From Talaromyces rugulosus (Eukaryota; Ascomycota; Eurotiomycetes; Eurotiales; Trichocomaceae): a stretch of 64,000 nt of DNA. This document shows positions 11,203-22,015 of this stretch, piece by piece (positions within the stretch are counted from its first letter, which is position 1; the number at the start of each line of letters is the position of its first letter). The stretch is from NCBI RefSeq assembly GCF_013368755.1, contig NC_049563.1:1-64000 (forward strand), written 5' to 3'. The position numbers and the translations under genes were made by a program. The notes under the pieces were generated by a model that searched no databases, was not told where the DNA came from, and saw only the letters and a program-made list of their open reading frames with translations.

Positions 11203-12578
11203 TAGTGTCATCCGGAATCTCGGCAAACTGACCGACACATGCAATGTTAGTAGTACCTTCAGGAAGAACAGCAGGACTATCTTGTCAGTTATGTGCTAGG
11301 AAGGGAGCAGCCTCTAACGGCATAGCGCACGGGATAGTATTTGATATAGTCAGTATCGAAGGAACTGGGAAGTCGAGATGTGAAAGGGTTTCCAACAAAA
11401 TTTCCGCCCCAGAACATGCCAGCATGCATTTTTATATATAGTTTCCTTCCATTGTCCGGTTTATCGCGTATCCGTAGATCAATTACATTGATGTCAGCTG
11501 GCTGACTACTGAAAAGTGGCTGATGCGGGATGCTAATAGTAATTAACCAGTTGCTCTGCGTGAATGTGAGCAGCGCCCCAGTTCCTGGGCTATCCTGTGT
11601 CAACCTTTTGTAGAGGTGAAAGATCTCCATGCCCTAGAAAGTGGTTGTGAAAAACACTACCATTAATTACAATGCATGAGAGCGGAATAGTGCCGGGTTT
11701 CCAAATTTTACGGACTTGGAAAAGAGCTTTTCACACAATTCCCAATCCCGACCCGCTTGTCTATCTGTGCAAGATGATATTGGTGGTGGAGTTATATCAG
11801 ATTCGAAAGTAGCACCTGATGATGTTGAACCTAGAATAGAAATTATAAATTAAATCGCGTTCGGTTCATAACCTTCAGATTGTTCAAATATTGTATGTCT
11901 TCTTGATATTTGCGGAGGTGTCGTTAAACCTCAACCATGCCATGATATGGCTTTAGAGCAAAGCTATAATTTATCTTTTAGAGAGGAGCTGATATCAAAC
12001 GCTCATCGATACCTATGTTGTTGACCATAGCATCCAGAATACTGTTTCGACGAAAGTTGTATCAAAGAACCCGTCAATAGTCTTCGATTCTAGCTCTTCC
12101 TCACTTTGCAGAAGCAGTTTAATCAATTCCAGTCGATACTTAATCCCAATGTTGATATCCTCCATGGGAACTACTTCTAGTCCGGAATCCCCTCGTTTAA
12201 CAGCTCGCGTTAGAGCACTCTACTTCCGTGTCAGACGTTCGGTACCCTCAAATCTATGCACCGTATCAAGCAGAGATTTCCCTAGCTGCGCGATACTAGG
12301 AACACCGCGGAGGAGGTTCTCGGTGCACCCACCATGGAAATATGCGTGGCATTCAAATGGAAGAAAGTAACGTTGCTGAGTATTCCCGAAAGATTCCATA
12401 CCCCGCCCAAGTCTGTATTCTCATCTAGGATGTGAGTATTGGATCCTAGAACGCCAGCATCCTTGATCAAATGCACCGCTGCTGTGACGGATGCAATTCC
12501 ACTATCGATCAGCCAGGCTTCCACATCGCTCCACTGATCATTTCCAATTGACGATATACTGCTCTTATTCTCACCCAT
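11203..12578 (-). pseudogene. Oleate hydratase (myosin-cross-reactive antigen family) pseudogene, 3'-truncated
   Basis: Reading right to left, the pieces follow the order of fungal oleate hydratases, FAD enzymes that add water to the double bond of unsaturated fatty acids. An N-terminal nucleotide-binding stretch AWLIDSGIASVTAAVHLIKD (12578 to about 12400) is followed, after a frameshift, by CHAYFHGGCTENLL (about 12300-12350). Next come ELIKLLLQSEEEL and an FFDTTFVETVFW-like segment (about 12020-12110), HGMVEV and KYQEDIQYLNNLKVMNRT (about 11860-11960), GTGALLTFTQSNWL (about 11540-11580) and IACVGQFAEIPDD at 11210-11250. In-frame stops and several frameshifts break it. Homology runs right up to the subtelomeric repeat near 11203, so the C-terminus was removed by that junction. 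I identified the family from motif order. Confidence 0.82.
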
Positions 12579-13418
12579 GTTGGAGTTTTGTGATGGTGGT
12601 CATGCTTATTAACTTATTTGAGTAGGCAATGTAGGTGAGTCCCATAAACAATTTGCCTATGTCGATACGACGGTTTATATATTTATTACCTAGCTAGGCA
12701 GCTTTGAAATAAATTTGATGTCATCGTTCTAAGTGTCACGCAACTTTTCGGTTGTATAGAGGAGTCAACTCTCTGATCTTACCATATCATGCGATGGAAC
12801 AGGCCGGAGCCTCGGATGCAAGTTAAATCTGTTTTGGGGTGGATGTTAACTTGGTATATTTCCTTGGAACAGCCCAATGCTACATATTAATACGATCACT
12901 TTCGTTACAATTGTTAAGAAAGGCAATGTTCGGCTGGCCATTGAGTAGAGAACCAGGGTTAAAGCGAACGAATCACATGGAACGGCCATAATGAATGACG
13001 AATATCAATGATTAATATAAATGGTGAGGAAAGATACTTTATGCGTGTTTTACGAATTAATTAATTACGCCGATATTCCCAACTGGTATATATGGATGAA
13101 GGTCAAGGGTACAGCTGTGACAATATTGAATTTATAAAAAGATGTCTTGGAGTACATCCCGTTAAAACTCTGTATAAATGATTTGATCGCCTTTCAAAGG
13201 TCTGGATCGAGGTGGCAAATTCAAACCTGAAAACCATTCGAGGACATGGGGTCTAGCTTGCGGTTTATGGATCATACGATTTTCGAGGTCAGGTGATGAG
13301 CTCCAGCCAGCCAGTAATCGGCTAGCGGTGGCGCGCAAATGTATTTAAGGATTAGACATTTTCAAAGAGACAGTCAATTGAAGACAAAAGTAAACTACCA
13401 TATCTCTCTTTTCTTGTA
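12579..13418. other. Intergenic region
   Basis: No ORF of note. The region separates the divergent oleate hydratase relic and the CoA-disulfide reductase gene and would hold both promoters. A TATTTAA element at 13342-13348 lies about 75 bp before the ATG at 13419 and is a reasonable TATA candidate. Confidence 0.5.
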
Positions 13419-15098
13419 ATGCCAGATATAGCACCTTTTAGAATCGTCGTTGTTGGCGGCGCTGACAGCGGGATAACGGCAGCGATCCGCAGCCGTCATC
13501 TTGATGAGCATGCAAGCATTACAGTAATTGAAAAAGGCCCTTATGTGAGTCATGCGAACTCCGGGGTTCCGTACGCGCTAGATGGCTTGATCGAAACAGA
13601 TACTGCCCTGGTTGTGCAGACTCCTGCAGGCTTAAAGGCTCGGTTTAACCTGGAGGTACACATTAACACGGAGTTGGTCAGCATCGCCAGAGCGCAGCAC
13701 ACAATCGCAGTTCATTCTCAGGATACAAAGTGCATATACGATCTTACATACGATAAACTGATCCTGGCGCAAGGTGCAGAACCGGCCCGACTGGATATTG
13801 AGGGAACCAAGGACGCGCAAAACATCTTCACATTGCGGACACAGAAAGATATACAGGCTATCCGCAGCTATGCCCTGAAAAATGAAAGTAAACGTGCCAC
13901 CGTAATTGGTGGAGGATTTATTGGGCTGAAAGCTGTAGAAAATCTGCACCGGCTTGGTCTCCATGTGGATCTCGTTGAGATGCACGACCAGGTTTATCAT
14001 ACAGTCGACAAAGACATCGCTTACTACCTGCAAACTGAACTGCTACGTAACGGGGTCCAAGTATTTCTCCAGACAAGGCCGCACAAGATCATGACAATTG
14101 ATGCGGAAGACTATTCCTACATTGAGCTAAATAACGGTTCTATTCTGTCAACCGACCTCATTATTACTGCTGTTGGCCTCAATCCGCGGGTCAGCATTGC
14201 ACAAGAGGCTGGCTTGACTGTCAAACGGGGCGTTACGGTTAATTCGTTCATGCAAACCAGTGATCCGGATATCTACGCAGTGGGTGATATGATCGAAACA
14301 GAGGGTGGCCTCGGGCACATCCCAGGCACTCTAGCCCTAGGAGGACCAGGTAGTCGACAAGGACGCATTGCCGCCAATCATATCTACGGAAAAGCTAGTG
14401 GATATTCAGGATATGTAGGCACCTCCCTTTGCAAGGTATTCAACCTCACAGTCGCTATCACAGGCATGTCTGTTGATAGACTTCGAGGAATTGGATATAA
14501 ACCGCAATGGGTGACTGTTCGTATACCTGACCACGAAGGATATTATCCATCATCAAGCCAGCTTACGCTACGCGCCAGTTTCGAACCGTACACAGGCCGC
14601 CTGCTAGGAGCTCAAGCTGTCGGCAAATCTGGCGTAGATAAGCGCATTGACGTTCTATCTACCGCGATACAGGCCGGCATGTCTGTGTTCGAACTAGAGC
14701 AGCTCGAACTCTCCTATGCGCCTCGGTACGGTCCTGCAAAGGACCCGGTGAATGTAGCTGGATACGTTGCCTGCAACGTGCTACGAGGGGACGTCCAACT
14801 GATTCATCCGGACCAGCTCATCGGTCATATCCCGGAATGGCAAGTTGTCGATGTGCGCAGCGCGGAGAACTTTTCCCAGGGTCATGTTCCATCTTCACGA
14901 AACATCCCCATTGATACGCTACGGAAAAGCCTGGCTAGCATTCACAAGCGACTTCCAGTTCTAGTATATTCCCGAGTGGGATACCATGGTTATATTGCGT
15001 ATCGAATTCTGAAGCAACTTGGATATCAAGTCGCCAATCTGGACGGGGGATGGAAATTGTTTGTCTCTGGGGGGTATCAGACGATAATTACTTCGTAG
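13419..15098 (+). CDS. CoA-disulfide reductase/NADH oxidase-like protein with C-terminal rhodanese domain, active-site Cys absent
   Basis: A single uninterrupted 559-codon frame, about the usual length of CoADR-rhodanese fusions, which reduce CoA disulfide or per/polysulfide with NAD(P)H. An N-terminal FAD-binding fold (IVVVGGADSG, residues 9-18) is followed by an NAD-binding motif (VIGGGFIGLKAVE), the FAD-contacting YAVGDMIE, a dimerisation domain and a rhodanese domain (about 475-550). In the family the flavin-side active cysteine lies in an ANCGLPY-like motif; here it reads ANSGVPY, Ser48 (codon TCC at 13560-13562). The rhodanese active cysteine, normally in a VYCxVG-like loop, is VYSRVG, Ser518 (TCC at 14970-14972). 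The fold is kept but classical thiol chemistry should be lost. No intron is visible, and the family is mainly bacterial, so transfer is possible. It lies in a belt of decayed genes. Confidence 0.87.
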   Translation: MPDIAPFRIVVVGGADSGITAAIRSRHLDEHASITVIEKGPYVSHANSGVPYALDGLIETDTALVVQTPAGLKARFNLEVHINTELVSIARAQHTIAVHSQDTKCIYDLTYDKLILAQGAEPARLDIEGTKDAQNIFTLRTQKDIQAIRSYALKNESKRATVIGGGFIGLKAVENLHRLGLHVDLVEMHDQVYHTVDKDIAYYLQTELLRNGVQVFLQTRPHKIMTIDAEDYSYIELNNGSILSTDLIITAVGLNPRVSIAQEAGLTVKRGVTVNSFMQTSDPDIYAVGDMIETEGGLGHIPGTLALGGPGSRQGRIAANHIYGKASGYSGYVGTSLCKVFNLTVAITGMSVDRLRGIGYKPQWVTVRIPDHEGYYPSSSQLTLRASFEPYTGRLLGAQAVGKSGVDKRIDVLSTAIQAGMSVFELEQLELSYAPRYGPAKDPVNVAGYVACNVLRGDVQLIHPDQLIGHIPEWQVVDVRSAENFSQGHVPSSRNIPIDTLRKSLASIHKRLPVLVYSRVGYHGYIAYRILKQLGYQVANLDGGWKLFVSGGYQTIITS

Positions 15099-17099
15099 TT
15101 ACTATGGCTAAATGGACTATCTACTCCTATGCTCGACAAATTTTCACGCATGTCATTTTTTCGTTTATTACAATTCATCACAAAGAGGCTCCTAGGACCT
15201 GTAAATCACAAAACTATTCTCACATAACATATATTTAAAATTAAGACCTCTCTTCACATCACGGACTAGCCAGGTTTCTCACGCACCGGTATCATAGGCG
15301 CTTTGCAAACGATTTTCGTGGACTTGGGATATTTGTAAATACTTGCCTTTGGTCTGCAATTCAGATAGTTACGTAAAAGCAATCTCCACTCCAAGGCCTA
15401 TCTTTATAATGACAATTTTTGTTTGATCGTCCCTACCTTTTTAACTGGAGATTATTCACCTCAATAAATAGGAGGTTTTTTTTTTTTTTTAAAGCTGCAT
15501 ATGATGATGGTTCGTTATCGATATATTTATCCAACAATTTATAGTTGTATGGATTACCACGGGTGCTTGCCACCCTTTCCATTAAGTCGAAACCGTACTT
15601 TCAGCTAGCCTCAAGTTGATATTTGAATTTGAGATGTATCCGGTCTGGACAAAATAACATTCATGGACACAACATCTTTCAAACGAATCTCTTCCAAAGC
15701 CAAGGGGTTTTCGGGTATCAAGCATAGATGAGTACTTGCCACGTTTCGACGCCTTAGAATTACATAAAGCCACCGACATACCAAAGCTAAGGTAATGCTT
15801 AAAAAAATTGACATTCAAGGGTGATGTCACGACCCTGTAATGGCTATGTTGAGAGCTTACGTAGATGAAATGGAACTAGTGAGAACGAGATAGGCTGTAG
15901 CGGGATCCGGATCGGGGTCGCATTCGGGTGGTCCTTATAGTGTATTTATATTGATTTTATGATATAGGGACACCCTGTAGTCTGGGTAGGCTGTGTAGAG
16001 TCTTTCTCCAAGGTTATCTAGTTTGCCACTTCACGCCATATCCTGTTTTGTCACATTTTATAATAACTGTAGCTCGAGCAGTGCCTTATCCACTCACGAG
16101 GGTATTGTAACCAGTCTGAACTAGATGGACCAAGTCCTCATGCCTTGAAGACCGCGACCATTCAAGCAGGACCAAACTAAAACCAAAAGATGGTGCTACT
16201 ACCAAGTATGGACTAATAGTAATCGCAAGGCCTTGGTATAGAAGAAACGGCATTAGGAGGTGACTATAATTAGCTAATTATATGCTATGGTCTCACCAAC
16301 AATAATCCGCTTGGCATAAAGATAGTTCTCACGGATAGTCGCATCATTACTACATCTAACAATCTTTTTAGTTAGAATCTTCGTAGCTTTCGATAACTTA
16401 AGAAGTACGACCTGAAAATTTGTTTTATAAGTAGGATGATATTCACTCGCACACAAGACGAAGAAGGGAAGCCCTTTTTGCAAATTACGATAGTCCTCCG
16501 ATAATTCCGCATACAGTGGGGGCCCAAAGATTTAAATCCGAAGCTAAAATACTGTATTGACGCCAATGAATTAATTCTTAAACGATTCGAATATAACGTA
16601 CAATGTCTCCTTATAGTCGTTCCATCATACGATATGAATAATCATTGGTGGAGGTTACTCAAAATCCAAGATCAAGCCTATGACATAACGATTGTACGTC
16701 AAACATGAAAGACTCCAGTAGCGATGTGGTTGTCTTATGTTCTCCTCAATCAATCGGCTGATATCTACACTAACCCAGTTCAATCAAATTCACTGTCCAA
16801 CTTCTGACACTCTGGACCATTTCTCTCCAAATAGCGAAAAGCAACCCTACTGGTACCAGACTTGTACCAGACTTGGCGAGTAACCATGTTCCCAGCCCTT
16901 GCGCCACTGTAAGTGGTCGATCAATGTGATGTCAACCATGACCCTTTCGCAATAACTCCATACCCGATGGTGCGAATATGTCCTGTCGCATCTCCACACG
17001 TCTAGCACGTTCAGATGTTCGAACAACAACTATTAATCTAACATAATGAGTACTCAAGGAGAGAAATGTATATAACTCTACGTCAGGAGTTTTCGGAAC
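15099..17099. other. Gene-poor AT-rich region
   Basis: No ORF with recognisable coding character. A poly-T run lies at about 15479-15491. Short ORFs on the minus strand (15582-15830, 16274-16566) have no motifs I recognise and look like chance frames. Confidence 0.5.
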
Positions 17100-17950
17100 G
17101 GAATTAAGATCATTATTTTTTGAGTCGACTGCTGCTCAAATTCTTTTACAGGTATGACTGTATTCAAGAATAAGAAGCCATCTTGAAAGTAATGGTCAAA
17201 CACAAGATTGATAGCAATATTTCCTGTAAATTTATTTGGTTTTTTGTAGGGTTGGTTTCTATCTCAAGCAGTGTTCCATAAATATTTTTTTGTTTAGGAG
17301 TCAATAGTTTGGTATGTTGACTTACCATCAAATCTTCGCCAATTTTTGCAACAGCACCTTCGGTTTTATCATACCGGGCATAGCTCTATCCACACCTACT
17401 TCCGGATAAAACAGTACGAGGTTTGCATACTCCTTGGCTGATGTACACTAGGTTGTGAATACGCCTTCGACATTAATTTTTGGTTTTTAATTTTCAACTC
17501 TGTCTTTATCTCTGAGACATAACATAAATCCGCAGAAACTCGCTCATCATCTTGGTTCTCTGTTAGATCAGCATCCTCCAGATAATCGTGAGTTGTGAAG
17601 ATCCGAATGCGAAAATGGGTACCATCAGCGCAAATGCCTTGATGATCTCCCCATCAGTTCTATCATGCTCTGTTTGGTATTTAGAAACCCATTATTTTTC
17701 ATATACAGGGGTCAAAAAGGGAGAAAGATACCATGGCCTTTGCAGCTGGCAATGCGGGATAGGGCCCCATCATTTGGACTTTTACAAGTTCTCCATGTAT
17801 ACTTTTCTGCAGATAGGAGGATATCAACGCAACATGATACAGTGTCCTATCAGCAGGATATTCGCGACTTGGCTCAACCATGTTGGTTTGGCAATATTTC
17901 ACAATCTTTTGTGACAGATAGATTAATGTAAAAAATAAGTACAAAGGCAT
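17100..17950 (-). pseudogene. Degenerate coding-like relic, family not recognised
   Basis: On the minus strand several frames in order read like protein. One contains YHVALISSYLQKSIHGELVK and GPYPALPAAK (about 17740-17870). Next, with shifts of frame, come DGEIIKAFA (about 17640), THFRIRIFTTHDYLEDADL (about 17570-17620) and NLVFDHYFQDGFLFLN (about 17180-17220). Stops and frameshifts separate them. I do not recognise the family. The hydrophilic, codon-like composition differs from the surrounding AT-rich sequence, so a decayed gene is more likely than chance, but this is a weak call. Confidence 0.35.
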
Positions 17951-18249
17951 TCTTTACCATGTACTTCTACATCTTCTCCCACCAAAAGCACATGGTCAGT
18001 CACGCAATGCTAACGCTGGTAAAAAGCAGTGCAATACGTAATGTAGGGATTGCATGACCTTACATGAGAGACAATACAATGCACATGATCTTGGAAAGTT
18101 AAATCTACTCAGTCGCACACCAAATAACGACCCGACCCCCAAATGGATATATTTCCTACCATCTCAGCCGGATATTATGTTCGTTCAGCGACATTATACC
18201 CATTCTTTTTCATCAATATTATACATTTCTACAGAAGCTAGTTGCTTAA

Positions 18250-20654
18250 ATCGGCAAGATAAACAGCTCTGAAAGTGGTACATCTCTAGTTCGTAACTTT
18301 GAGACTCTGCAACGCAGCGATGTCGCACTCGTGGGAGGAAAGAATTCGTCTCTAGGAGAAATGATCAGCAGTCTTGGAGCAGAAGGTATTGCCGTTCCAC
18401 CAGGTTTCGCAACAACATCAAACGCGTATTGGGACTACATAGATGAGAACAACATGCAAGAGAAGATTACCATATTGATAGCCGACTGGCAATCCGGGAT
18501 TGCGACTCTGTCCGAAACTGGCCACTCAGTGCGCAATCTATTCATTCGAGGCAATTGGCCAACGCATGTGGCGGCTGCTATCAGAGAAGGCTATCGCGAG
18601 CTGTCGGTAAAGGCAGGCCTTCAGAACCTAGATGTCGCAGTTCGATCCAGCGCCACAGCAGAAGATCTCCCCGATGCAAGCTTTGCCGGTCAGCAGGAGT
18701 CCTACCTGAATGTCTCAGGTGAGGATGCGCTATTAAGAGCGTGCCAGCACTGCTATGCGTCTCTTTTCACGGACAGAGCGATCAGCTATCGACAAGCAAA
18801 AGGGTTCGACAGCATGAGAATCGCTCTCTCCGTTGGAATACAGCGTATGGTCTGATCCGACTGTAGCGGCTCCGGAGTCATGTTCTCCATTGACACCGAG
18901 AGTGGATTCGATAAAGTTGTGCTCGTTAATGCGGCATGGGGGCTAGGCGAGAATATCGTTCAAGGAACTGTCAATCCTGACGAATATCAAGTTTTCAAGC
19001 CCCTTTTAAAAGAGCCCACACTGGTCCCGATTATCGACAAGAAGTGCGGTGACAAAACAATCAAAATGATTTACAGTGATGACAATACCAGGACGCGTAA
19101 TGTGCCCACCTCCAAAACAGAACGAGCGTCGTTTGTGCTCAGTAATGAAGAAATACTGCAGCTGAGTCGTTGGGCCTGCAGGATAGAAGAACAATATTGC
19201 TGCCCCATGGATATGGAATGGGCCAAAGATGGACTGACAAACGAGTTGTTTATCGTCCAGGCTCGACCAGAAACGGTACATTCGCGGCGGGACGCGGCGG
19301 CAGCTTTTACAACCTATAAAGTCGGAGACAAAGGCCGTCTATTGACTACCGGTCTCTCAATTGGAGATGCCGCCGTAACTGGAAGAGTCTGTCTTTTTGA
19401 GTCGATTGAGAGTATCAACGAGTTTATAGACGGCTCGATCCTGGTCACACAGACCACCGATCCGGATTGGGTGCCAATTATGAAACGGGCTGCTGCGATT
19501 GTTACGGACCATGGCGGACGTACTTCGCATGCTGCTATTGTTAGTCGTGAATTTGGACTGCCTGCCATAGTTTGTACAGGCAACGCCACCTACGTGCTAC
19601 ACACGAGCCAAGATATTACCGTCTCTTGTGCCGAAGGGGATCACGGCTTTGTCTATGCCGGAATCTCAGATATAACTGCTGAGACGGTTGATTTGACTGG
19701 GCTGCGTCACACTCGAACAAATGTCATGCTCAACCTTGCAAACCCAGCGGCTGCATACCGTTGGTGGCGACTCCCAGCTGACGGCATTGGCCTTGCGCGA
19801 ATGGAGTTTGTGGTGACAATGCAATCCGCGTACATCCAATGGCACTGGTCCACTTTGACAAGCTTTTGGACAAAAATGCCAAACATCAAATCGCCAAGAT
19901 CACGGCAACATATAAACACAAGCCTGAATATTTTGTAGACAAACTCTCGCAAGGGTTTGCCGCCCTATGTGCCGCGGTCTATCCCAACCCGGCTATTATC
20001 CGGATGAGTGACTTTAAGACCAACGAGTATGCTGGCCTTACCGGTGGCGCTGAATTCGAGCCGGAGGAAGACAACCCGATGCTTGGATTTCGAGGCGCCT
20101 CGCGCTACTACTCCCCTCGTTACAAAGAAGGGTTTTCACTTGAATGTGCTGCGGTTAAACGGCTCCGAGATGAGATGGGATTCAAGAATGCTATTGTTAT
20201 GATTCCTTTCTGCCGCACAGTCGAAGAGGCAAAGAAGGTGCTGAATGTGATGGCCGAAAACGGACTTAAACGCGGTGAGAACGGTCTCCAGGTGTACGTC
20301 ATGTGTGAAATTCCGTTAAATGTTATCTTGGCCGAACAATTCACTGGCCATTTTGATGGCTTTTCCATCGGATCCAACGACTTGACCCAGTTGACCCTCG
20401 GTGTTGCTCGTGATTCAGGCGAGTTGGCTGGTCTGTTTGATGAACAAGATGCGGCAGTTAAGTGGATGGTAGGTAAGGTTATTTCCGTCGCCAGAGCAAG
20501 GAATTGCAAGATTGGTATCTGCGGACAGACTCCCAGTGATCATCCAGAGTTTGCCAGGTTCCTGGTCGAATCTGGAATTAACTGCATATCAGTCAGTCCA
20601 GACAGCTTTGTTGCAGTGAAGAGACATGTTGTTGCTAGTGAAGGGGGCATGTAA
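18250..20654 (+). pseudogene. ppsA-like: Phosphoenolpyruvate synthase (pyruvate, water dikinase) pseudogene
   Basis: The reading covers a nearly full-length PEP synthase, which makes PEP from pyruvate and ATP. The N-terminal ATP-grasp domain begins with LVGGKNSSLGEM at about 18328. The swivelling phosphohistidine domain shows GGRTSHAAIVSRE (about 19513-19551). The C-terminal barrel shows SIGSNDLTQL and the catalytic-cysteine motif GICGQTPSD near 20518. Three lesions are visible. No ATG occurs in the open frame (18250 on) before the homologous region. An in-frame TGA at 18853-18855 stands where CGA (Arg) would be expected in RMVRSD. One base is missing near 19815, which moves the rest to another frame (open to the TAA-free end at 20654). 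All catalytic motifs are otherwise kept, so inactivation looks recent. The enzyme is bacterial-type and intronless. Confidence 0.9.
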
Positions 20655-20971
20655 GCTCTTGTTCACTGTCACATGTAACTTACGAAAACAGTCATATGTC
20701 ATTATGTTCCTTAGTATGCTTTTTTCGATATAAAATTGTATGTGCTCTATAAATTAGCATTTTTACATACTTTGGTGTCATTAGACACCTGTGAAAACTA
20801 GTCCAATTTGATAATAGATGTAGATCAAAAAATAAAGGGGAAAAGTGAACTTAAATTATCCTAATATTCAACGAAACGGTTTTTTTTTTTTCCATGTTTT
20901 GATAAAAACTTGAAGAGTATGGCCATTAATAGCTTTGGGGAAACAACTTTTAGTATTTGAAAGATTTGGAC

Positions 20972-22015
20972 CTAATCCTGATAATTCTCATGGACGCGGT
21001 CCATCGTTTCCTTGAGTTCGTTTGCTGATCGTAATATAGCAGCTTGTTCTTCGCTCTCAAACGACATATTAATCTCCCTAGTAATGCCCTTTCTTCCCAA
21101 TACCACCAGGGAACTAAAACAGCAACCAAACTCAGGTTGAAAGTGGCTAATAGGGCGAACATTGCGAGTGTCGTGGCGGATAGAAGAGCAGATGCTGGTC
21201 ACGATTGAGCTAATTCCAAATGTCGTTGCCTGTTTGGCTCTTACAATATCCTTCGTTCTATCTTTGGTCTGTCGCTCCAGCTCTTTCTGATCGATAGTGC
21301 TAGGTGGGATTGATTGAGCGATGGGGATACCGCCAACTGTAGCTGTAGACCATGCGACGACTTGCGAATCACCTTGCGCGCCCAAAACATGGATATCTAT
21401 TGACTTTGCAGCTACCTAGAGATATAATTAGCCACCGGTTTCCTTATACTTGATATAGGGGAATGGTAATTACACCCGCTTTGTCGGCTAACAGCCCGCG
21501 GAGACGAACGGAGTCGAGGAATGTGCCTGACCCTATGACTTGCGCCGTCGGAAGTCGAGAAACTTCTTGGGCGATTTGTGTCAACAGGTCTACTGGATTT
21601 GCGACAATAAGCAATATTGAATCTGACTTGAACGGACTCATTGCCTGAACTACATTGCGAATCATTCCAATATGACGGTACATATGCAAAATGCTTATCT
21701 CGGCTATACTCGTATCAGTTCCGAACCCAGAGCATTCCGTCACGTTTTCCTACCTAAGAAATTCTTCGCTCCTGCAGTAATGATTATGATATCACACTGG
21801 CCTGCCTCATGGTGTGTGGCCGCCCTAACGCGTGTACCGCTGTTACTGATATATGTCGCATCGGAGAGATCGGAAACCTGAGCATCTCTCTTGGCCGAGT
21901 CAATGTCAACCAAAAGGAGCTCGGTAGCTATAGAGCGCAAAATCATCGCGTAAGCCGTGGCGCCACCAACTTGGCCAGCGCCGACAATTGCAATGCGAAA
22001 ATTTGGGCTTGCCAT
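20972..22015 (-). CDS. L-lactate dehydrogenase-like protein, three exons, catalytic positions altered
   Basis: Predicted exons 22015-21754, 21703-21474 and 21415-20972 join in phase to 312 codons (311 aa), the usual LDH length. The introns of 50 and 58 bp have GTAGGA...TATAG and GTAATT...CTCTAG ends with ACTGAT and GCTAAT branch-like sites. The Rossmann motif VGAGQVGGATAYA, the NAD-pocket VANPVD and the substrate-binding LDSVRLR are present. The family's catalytic GEHGDS (histidine proton donor) reads GAQGDS, and the substrate-loop GETR reads AEIS across the first splice junction, so the loop arginine also appears lost. The protein is therefore LDH-like by fold but probably not a working lactate dehydrogenase. 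The start is the ATG just before ASPNFRIAIVG; an upstream in-frame ATG at 22078 is possible. It faces the PEP synthase relic tail to tail, both enzymes of pyruvate. Confidence 0.82.
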
